NCBI GenBank assembly: GCA_036392795.1
Contig: DASVXH010000054.1
Coordinates: forward strand, 1 to 5,551
DNA length: 5,551 nucleotides
Reading direction: 5' to 3'
DNA from: JARIHD01 sp036392795
GTDB lineage: Bacteria; Patescibacteriota; Saccharimonadia; Saccharimonadales; UBA4665
Shown: positions 1-4,311 of the stretch, in pieces
How the letters are laid out: every line of letters begins with the position of its first letter
Position numbering within the stretch: the first letter of the stretch is position 1
Made by a program: the position numbers and the translations under genes
The notes under the pieces: generated by a model
The model's input: only the letters and a program-made list of their open reading frames with translations
What the model was told of the DNA's origin: nothing
Database searches by the model: none

Positions 1-2
1 CA

Positions 3-71
3 ATAACGCTCTCATGTGACCCTAAAGGTTACGAGAGCGGTCAGTCAAAGCCAAAGGGTAGTAAGCGCTAA
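3..71 (+). CDS. Possible C-terminal end of an upstream gene (partial)
   Basis: The frame starting at base 3 is open from the window edge and ends in tandem stops TAA TAA at 69-74. It reads ITLSCDPKGYESGQSKPKG followed by SKR. A hydrophilic Lys/Gly/Ser-rich tail of this kind is a common C-terminus, and an intrinsic terminator follows about 50 bases later, as expected at the end of a transcription unit. Against this, only 22 codons are visible, no family can be recognised, and the same bases form unusually strong RNA hairpins, which would also fit a non-coding RNA. The frame may be open by chance. Confidence 0.3.
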   Translation: MTLSCDPKGYESGQSKPKGSKR

Positions 72-105
72 TAATTTTATTTTGGGCGGATTTACTACCC
101 GCGGC
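7..105 (+). other. Strongly structured RNA-like region (two stem-loops)
   Basis: Stem-loop 1 pairs 7-13 (CGCTCTC) with 33-39 (GAGAGCG). After a two-base bulge at 14-15 it continues with 16-21 (GTGACC) paired to 27-32 (GGTTAC, one G-U) around the loop CTAAA, giving 13 pairs in 33 bases. Stem-loop 2 pairs 56-64 (GGGTAGTAA) with 92-100 (TTACTACCC) perfectly. Inside it, 66-68 (CGC) can pair with 86-88 (GCG), and outside it GCC 50-52 can pair with GGC 103-105. With the terminator at 122-160 this gives three successive hairpins. I recognise no known RNA family: there is no tRNA-like T arm, no RNase P signature and no SRP apical motif. It could be the 3' part of a small RNA, an attenuator leader or a structured gene end. 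Confidence 0.45.
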
Positions 106-121
106 TCCTTAGAAATAATCG

Positions 122-160
122 AAAATACTGCGGGGTGCAAAGCCGCAGTATTTTTCTTTT
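122..160 (+). terminator. Intrinsic (rho-independent) terminator
   Basis: A perfect 12-bp inverted repeat pairs 122-133 (AAAATACTGCGG) with 143-154 (CCGCAGTATTTT) around the 9-base loop 134-142. The T tract TTTTTCTTTT at 151-160 overlaps the descending arm. This is a textbook intrinsic terminator for transcription entering from the left. It separates whatever lies upstream from the membrane-protein gene starting at 190. The segment CCCGCGG (98-104) can pair with CTGCGGG (128-134), which would compete with the terminator stem. Confidence 0.82.
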
Positions 161-172
161 GGGCAAGTGCCG

Positions 173-183
173 TACAATATACT
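173..183 (+). promoter_or_regulatory. Candidate -10 element(s) placing the start of transcription at or near the ATG at 190
   Basis: Two overlapping -10-like hexamers are seen: TACAAT (173-178) and TATACT (178-183). From TATACT, transcription would be expected to begin around 190, exactly at the ATG. From TACAAT it would begin about five bases earlier. No convincing -35 box is visible: TTTTTC at 151-156 lies 16 bases from TACAAT but overlaps the terminator T tract. No Shine-Dalgarno precedes the ATG, which agrees with a leaderless transcript. Confidence 0.42.
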
Positions 184-189
184 TACGCC

Positions 190-522
190 ATGAAAAAACC
201 ACTAATCATATCCGGAATTGGCCTGATAGCGTTAGTCTTGCTATTTTTCGTTGTTGACCCGGCTAGGGTGCCGGCCTTTGTTCTTGTTGTTCCTTTTTTG
301 CTTCTCTTTGCTTCGCTGTTTTCGGTAATGCTCTTTTTATTTGATAAAAAGGGTATGGAGCGCAGGCGCGGGGTGCGCCTAGCCGGCCTTTGTGCGGCGT
401 TGCCTATTTTATTATTGGTTCTGCAGTCTATTGGTCAGCTTACCCTTCGTGATGTCCTGACGGTAACGGTCTTGTTTGGCCTTTCATTCTTCTACATTGC
501 CCGATCGACAGTTTCTTCTTAG
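190..522 (+). CDS. Small four-helix integral membrane protein, function unknown
   Basis: This encodes 110 residues starting at ATG 190. The frame is open further upstream to 16, but that would run through the terminator hairpin, whereas 190 lies just after -10-like sequences and begins a natural N-terminus (MKKP followed by a hydrophobic run). Four hydrophobic segments are visible at about 4-22, 27-51, 64-82 and 89-104. The cytoplasmic side is suggested by K2-K3, the basic loop 52-63 (DKKGMERRRGVR) and R105, so both ends are predicted inside. There is no signal peptidase site, catalytic motif or recognisable family. It stands alone between a terminator on its left and the promoter of the next operon 50 bases on. 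No terminator follows, so read-through into the next genes is possible. A membrane role alongside the downstream motor is conceivable but unsupported beyond proximity. Confidence 0.72.
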   Translation: MKKPLIISGIGLIALVLLFFVVDPARVPAFVLVVPFLLLFASLFSVMLFLFDKKGMERRRGVRLAGLCAALPILLLVLQSIGQLTLRDVLTVTVLFGLSFFYIARSTVSS

Positions 523-558
523 AAATGTTGTAAACTTATGGCGACAAAAAAGAGGTGC

Positions 559-567
559 TGGTATAAT
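559..567 (+). promoter_or_regulatory. Extended -10 promoter of the Pro-rich protein/ATPase operon
   Basis: The sequence TGGTATAAT is a perfect TATAAT (562-567) preceded by the TGn extension. No good -35 is present at 16-18 bases; GCGACA (541-546) lies at 15. Extended -10 promoters can work without a -35. Transcription is expected to start near 573-575, at the ATG of the next gene, so the mRNA would be leaderless or almost so. Confidence 0.65.
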
Positions 568-572
568 GGTTC

Positions 573-1016
573 ATGAATATGAACCCCGATACAAACAATC
601 CTAGTGATGTAGGTGTACCTCAGTCAGGTGGCGACTTGGGCCAATTGCCACCCATTCATCCTCCTGAGTCTTTTCATGCGCCAAGCGAGCCTGCGCATTT
701 TGCTGCTACCGCTCCCCAGCCCGCACCGATTTCTGCTCCTCCTGCCGCAGTTCAGGTTGCCTCACCGCAGCCCGCGACACCCTCGTCCACGTCTGCACCC
801 GATCCGCTTGCGCAGCTACAGAATTCGGTGGCTACCGCACCTCCTCCCGCTGAAGACGTTGATACTGAATTCGACGAAGAGTGGGTGGGCAAGGCTCGTG
901 AAATTGTTGCACATACCCATACCGATCCGTATATGCAAAGCCAAACGATGAGCAAACTCAAAGCTCAATATATTAAGGCCCGCTACAACAAAGACATTAA
1001 GGTTAGCGAAGACTGA
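573..1016 (+). CDS. Pro/Ala-rich protein with short C-terminal helical domain, predicted partner of the downstream ATPase
   Basis: This encodes 147 residues in two parts. Residues 1-95 are low complexity, rich in Pro, Ala, Ser and Gln, and certainly disordered, with no signal peptide or membrane segment. Residues about 96-147 form a compact charged domain beginning DTEFDEEWVGKAREIV. It contains the segments DPYMQS, SKLKAQYIKARYNKDIK and an acidic end, and is predicted mostly helical. From memory, similar short C-terminal domains occur in Patescibacteria proteins encoded next to VirD4/TraG-like ATPases; this is recollection, not a search result. Start ATG 573 lies five bases after the -10 box; ATG 579 is an alternative two codons in. 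AGAGGTG at 551-557 is 15 bases away, too far for a Shine-Dalgarno. The TGA stop overlaps the next ATG (TGATG), so the two products are probably made together. Likely cytoplasmic; function unknown. Confidence 0.8.
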   Translation: MNMNPDTNNPSDVGVPQSGGDLGQLPPIHPPESFHAPSEPAHFAATAPQPAPISAPPAAVQVASPQPATPSSTSAPDPLAQLQNSVATAPPPAEDVDTEFDEEWVGKAREIVAHTHTDPYMQSQTMSKLKAQYIKARYNKDIKVSED

Positions 1017-4000
1017 TGACTGCTCTGCTATTTATGCTGGTCTTTGTGATCGTTACTGGATCTGTTGTTGGTCCGGTTATATACTTACAGACCCGTAAGC
1101 GTCGCCGCGAAATAAAGAATTACGAGCGGGGTCTAAAAATGGTTCCGCTTCTTATCCATCTGCCTCCAACAAGCGAGGACACGGAGAGTAATGGCCGTGA
1201 TGTGCGTGACGTTACCGACGAGAACATTTCTAAAGCTCAAATTATCTACGGCATTATAGCCAGTACGCTTCAAAAGGGACGTAAGGCGAAGTTTTACGGT
1301 CAGCGTCATTTTGCATTTGAAATTGTGGCATCCAAGGGCTTTGTTTACTTCTATGCGGCAATTCCTGTTGCTTTGGTCGAGGTTGTTAAGCAGGCTGTCG
1401 TTAGCGCATACCCAGCGGCCCGCCTGGAAGAGGCGACAGAGCATAATATTTTTAATAAGGTAGGAAAATTGAGTGGGACCGTCGGTGGTCAGTTAAATCT
1501 GAAGGAATCGTATGCCTATCCTATCGCAACCTATCAGGACGTGAAGCGTGATGCTATGCAGGCATTATTGAACGCACTTTCGACGCTTGACAGGGAAGAT
1601 GGAGCTGGGATCCAGATTTTGATGCGTCCCGCTGATCCGGTATGGCGAAAGAATGCTATCGATGCCGCCAGCAAGAAGCGCAAAGGCGAAAGCAAGAAAG
1701 GTGGTGGTGAACAACTTTGGGGCTTAAGTAAGGAAATCGCCACAGCTTTTGTAAAGCCGCCTGAAGCTAAGAGTGACGATAAAGACAAGAAAAAAGATTT
1801 ATCCGGCCTGGACCAGGCTATCATCGATTCAATCGAAGACAAAACGCGTCAGCCAGGTTATGAAGTACTTATCCGTATCGTTGTATCGTCTAATATCAGC
1901 CAGCGTGCACAAGCTATTCTAGACAACATTGTGGCCTCCTTCTCCTTATACGATGCGCCGGGAAAGAACGGATTTAAGTTTGCTCCGGCAAAAGATGTTG
2001 ACGAACTTGCAACATCATACATCCTTAGATTATTCCCGCAGAGTGAAGTGAAGAACATTTTAAACACCGTGGAATTAGCTACGATCTTCCATTTTCCCGA
2101 ACAAAAAAATGTGCCAACGTCCCAGTTGGAGCGGCAGGGATCAAAGCAGGTGGATGCCCCCCGCAACATGCCCGACGAAGGTTTATTGCTTGGGTACAAC
2201 GTTTTTCGTGGTGTCAAAAAGCCTGTGCGGCTAAGCAAGGGTGATCGTCAGCGTCACATGTACACCGTTGGTCAGACTGGTACGGGTAAGTCGACCTACC
2301 TTGAAAACCTGGCGCTACAGGATATGCTAAATGGCACCGGATTTGCCTTTGTCGATCCGCACGGTGATACCGCCGAGCGCTTGCTGGCAATGGTTCCAAA
2401 AGAGCGTACAGAGGACATTATTTATTTCTCCCCGGCCGACGTTGACTATCCAATGGGCCTTAATCTTTTTGAGCATCAATCACCAGACGAAAAGGACTTC
2501 CTTATCCAGGAAGTCCTGAATATGCTTTACAAATTGTACGACCCTCAGCACCAAGGAATTATGGGTCCACGTTATGAGCACCTTTTCCGTAATGCTGCAT
2601 TGACAGTAATGGCCGATCCTGAAGGAGGGACATTCGTTGATATTCCAAAGCTTTTCCGTGACCCCGCTTATGTTAAGCAAAAGCTCCAATTCGTTAAAGA
2701 CCATAATGTTCTTGAATTTTGGCAAAAGGAAATGCCTCAGTCTCAGCGTTCAAACGAATTCGGTGAAGTAGTTAGCTGGTTCGTCAGTAAATTTGGTGCA
2801 TTCCTATCCAACGAAATGATGCGCAACATTATCGGCCAGACAAAGAGCGCCTTTAACTTGCGCGACGTAATGGACAACGGAAAAATTCTTATCGTCAACC
2901 TCAGTAAAGGTCGTCTTGGTCTACTGAACTCTCAGTTACTGGGTATGATCTTTGTGATGAAGTTTCAGGCGGCCGCGATGAGTCGTGCGAATATTCCCGA
3001 GAGTGAGCGTAGAGACTTTGCCCTTTACGTGGATGAGTTTCAGAACTTCTCGACGGATTCGTTTGCCACCATTTTGTCTGAGGCACGAAAATATCACCTG
3101 AACCTTATAGTTGCTAACCAGTTTACTACTCAGCTAACGGAAGAAATCCGTGATGCCGTTTTTGGTAACACGGGTACCATTGTTGCGTTCCGTGTGGGGC
3201 AGGATGAAGATGCCGAGGCATTAGCTAAACGCCTGCGACCGGCTTTCGACCCGACAGACCTCTTGCGCATGCCTAACTATAATGCAGGTGTTCGCATGCT
3301 TATTAACGGTGTACCTACGCAGCCTTTCAGTGTGGCGACCTTGCCTCCGCTCGGTGATCCGAACTACAAACTTGCGGACGCACTCAAGCAACTTTCTGCA
3401 GCTAAATACGGGCGACCGAAGGCGATTGTGGAGAAAGAAATATTTGAACGCTTAGCAACTAAAACGCCCGAACCGGCGGCGCCCGCTGCTCGGCCGGGCA
3501 CATCACCCTTTGGTCCTCCTAGTCCATCAAGTCCATATGGGGGCGGGGCTCCGGTAAGTCCGTATGGTCCACCTATGTCTCCTCCTGGAGGTATTCCACA
3601 GCCTGGTGCCTTTGGTGGTCCCCCACCCGCACCAGCACCGCCTCGAAGCGGACCAGCGTCCTTCCTAAATGACTGGATGTCTAAGCGTCAGAGTGCTGGC
3701 CCCTTACTCAGGCCAAATCCATGGCAAAAGAATCCTCAGCCCGCACCCAATAATGCTCTGCAGCCTGCTCCACCCCGTACGGGCTTTGCCCCTAATGCCA
3801 TGCCTGGTCCTGCGTCGCTGCATCAACCATCTGGTGCTCATCCGGCAGTAATTCAGCCTACAACCCCGCCACCGCCAGTCGCCCTTACGACGCAATCACC
3901 GTCTGCTGAGACGAAACCGCCACACGTTGATTTGCCCAAACACCCTCACGTTTCCTACGGGACGCCCCCCGCATCTGGAATAGAGGTTGATAACGATAGG

Positions 4001-4207
4001 CAGTTAGAGATTGCCGCCGATGAAGTGAGTAAGCAGCTTGGCGGATCTGGTGAGGTTTCTAAAAATACACAGAATGAGCACTCTACAAAGGGAAATCATA
4101 GTGGGGAGATCTCTTTAGACAAGACTGAAAATCAACCGCAAAAACAAGAGGAAGCTCCCAGCGATACAATTTTCATAGACCAAGACGGCAATCTGCATAG
4201 CCGCTAG
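1016..4207 (+). CDS. Membrane-anchored VirD4/TraG-like conjugation-type ATPase with disordered C-terminal tail
   Basis: This encodes 1063 residues. An N-terminal membrane helix (about 3-24) is followed by a basic stop-transfer RKRRR (27-31), placing the bulk in the cytoplasm. Residues about 40-400 are a mixed alpha/beta region interrupted by Lys-rich charged segments at 220-231 and 252-261. The RecA-like motor follows: Walker A GQTGTGKST (419-427, K425), FVDPHGD (445-451), Walker B FALYVDEFQNF (668-678, D673-E674), the Q-containing strand VANQF (699-703) and the candidate arginine finger R726 in AFRVGQDED. This arrangement is that of VirD4/TraG/TraD coupling proteins and HerA-related translocases, including a TraM-recognition-like C-terminal part. 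Residues about 817-987 are Pro/Gly-rich and 988-1063 are charged, ending in IFIDQDGNLHSR. Translation is probably coupled to the upstream gene through TGATG; no separate Shine-Dalgarno is evident. No relaxase, VirB or pilus genes are visible, so the substrate (DNA or protein) is unknown. All ATPase motifs are intact. Confidence 0.9.
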   Translation: MTALLFMLVFVIVTGSVVGPVIYLQTRKRRREIKNYERGLKMVPLLIHLPPTSEDTESNGRDVRDVTDENISKAQIIYGIIASTLQKGRKAKFYGQRHFAFEIVASKGFVYFYAAIPVALVEVVKQAVVSAYPAARLEEATEHNIFNKVGKLSGTVGGQLNLKESYAYPIATYQDVKRDAMQALLNALSTLDREDGAGIQILMRPADPVWRKNAIDAASKKRKGESKKGGGEQLWGLSKEIATAFVKPPEAKSDDKDKKKDLSGLDQAIIDSIEDKTRQPGYEVLIRIVVSSNISQRAQAILDNIVASFSLYDAPGKNGFKFAPAKDVDELATSYILRLFPQSEVKNILNTVELATIFHFPEQKNVPTSQLERQGSKQVDAPRNMPDEGLLLGYNVFRGVKKPVRLSKGDRQRHMYTVGQTGTGKSTYLENLALQDMLNGTGFAFVDPHGDTAERLLAMVPKERTEDIIYFSPADVDYPMGLNLFEHQSPDEKDFLIQEVLNMLYKLYDPQHQGIMGPRYEHLFRNAALTVMADPEGGTFVDIPKLFRDPAYVKQKLQFVKDHNVLEFWQKEMPQSQRSNEFGEVVSWFVSKFGAFLSNEMMRNIIGQTKSAFNLRDVMDNGKILIVNLSKGRLGLLNSQLLGMIFVMKFQAAAMSRANIPESERRDFALYVDEFQNFSTDSFATILSEARKYHLNLIVANQFTTQLTEEIRDAVFGNTGTIVAFRVGQDEDAEALAKRLRPAFDPTDLLRMPNYNAGVRMLINGVPTQPFSVATLPPLGDPNYKLADALKQLSAAKYGRPKAIVEKEIFERLATKTPEPAAPAARPGTSPFGPPSPSSPYGGGAPVSPYGPPMSPPGGIPQPGAFGGPPPAPAPPRSGPASFLNDWMSKRQSAGPLLRPNPWQKNPQPAPNNALQPAPPRTGFAPNAMPGPASLHQPSGAHPAVIQPTTPPPPVALTTQSPSAETKPPHVDLPKHPHVSYGTPPASGIEVDNDRQLEIAADEVSKQLGGSGEVSKNTQNEHSTKGNHSGEISLDKTENQPQKQEEAPSDTIFIDQDGNLHSR
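2493..2517 (+). repeat. Perfect 9-bp inverted repeat inside the ATPase gene
   Basis: AGGACTTCC (2493-2501) and GGAAGTCCT (2509-2517) pair perfectly around the 7-base loop TTATCCA, within codons for KDFLIQEVL in the ATPase domain. There is no T tract after it, so it is not a terminator. It may be a chance product of codon choice. Confidence 0.6.
3464..3976 (+). other. Low-complexity segment coding for the Pro/Gly-rich disordered tail of the ATPase
   Basis: Codons 817-987 of the ATPase are dominated by Pro, Gly, Ala and Ser. A degenerate short repeat is visible near the start: SPFGPP (830-835), SPYGGG (839-844) and SPYGPP (848-853), matched in DNA by AGTCCATATGGG (3530-3541) and AGTCCGTATGGT (3557-3568). 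The segment resembles in composition the first 95 residues of the small upstream protein. Such tails are flexible and usually variable in length between relatives. Confidence 0.7.
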
Positions 4208-4224
4208 ACTCCTCTCTGTCTTTG

Positions 4225-4253
4225 TTGCGAAAACACGTAAAGTTACATATAAT
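4225..4253 (+). promoter_or_regulatory. sigma70-type promoter of gyrB
   Basis: TTGCGA (4225-4230) and a perfect TATAAT (4248-4253) are separated by the ideal 17 bases. Transcription is expected to begin near 4260, leaving a leader of about 50 bases before the gyrB start. The promoter lies just after the stop codon of the ATPase gene. No terminator hairpin is seen between the two genes, so some read-through from upstream is also possible. Confidence 0.72.
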
Positions 4254-4296
4254 ATAGAAAGAAGTGGGAACTATCTTACTATTTTATTGTTCTTAA

Positions 4297-4302
4297 AGAG
4301 GG
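4297..4302 (+). promoter_or_regulatory. Shine-Dalgarno sequence fixing the gyrB GTG start
   Basis: AGAGGG ends nine bases before GTG 4312, within the larger purine run AAAGAGGG (4295-4302). An in-frame TAA at 4294-4296 rules out any start further upstream, and no other start codon lies between, so the non-ATG start is well supported. Confidence 0.7.
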
Positions 4303-4311
4303 TATTTTAGA

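Noticed and set aside
50..112. tRNA or tRNA-like element ending near CGGCTCC
   Set aside because: No T-loop consensus, anticodon arm or matching acceptor strand can be drawn; the 9-bp stem 56-64/92-100 is incompatible with a cloverleaf.
7..160. 3' end of tmRNA, because TAATAA lies in a hairpin loop as a tag stop might
   Set aside because: tmRNA needs pseudoknots and a tRNA-like end with a T arm well over 100 bases after the tag stop. Here only about 50 bases separate the stop from the terminator, no T-loop sequence is present, and the reading before TAATAA (KPKGSKR) does not look like a degradation tag.
16..189. Extension of the membrane-protein frame upstream to an ATG at 16, giving 168 residues
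   Set aside because: The extra 58 codons run through a 12-bp terminator hairpin and T tract, read as an unlikely protein, and have no ribosome binding site. The ATG at 190 gives a normal membrane-protein N-terminus.
364..380. GC-rich hairpin AGGCGC/GCGCCT inside the membrane-protein gene
   Set aside because: Only six pairs with no T tract, explained by Arg/Gly codons in the basic loop.
551..557. AGAGGTG as Shine-Dalgarno for the gene at 573
   Set aside because: It lies 15 bases from the ATG, beyond usual spacing, and upstream of the predicted transcript start.
613..961. Overlapping frames on both strands across the Pro-rich gene (613-951 plus strand, 752-961 minus strand)
   Set aside because: They are shadows of the low-complexity coding sequence, with biased composition, no ribosome binding site and no recognisable domain.
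1014..1018. Recoding of TGA as Gly, known in some Patescibacteria lineages
   Set aside because: TGA ends the 147-residue protein exactly at the start of the ATPase gene, and no in-frame TGA occurs in the ATPase or gyrB, so TGA is read here as a stop.
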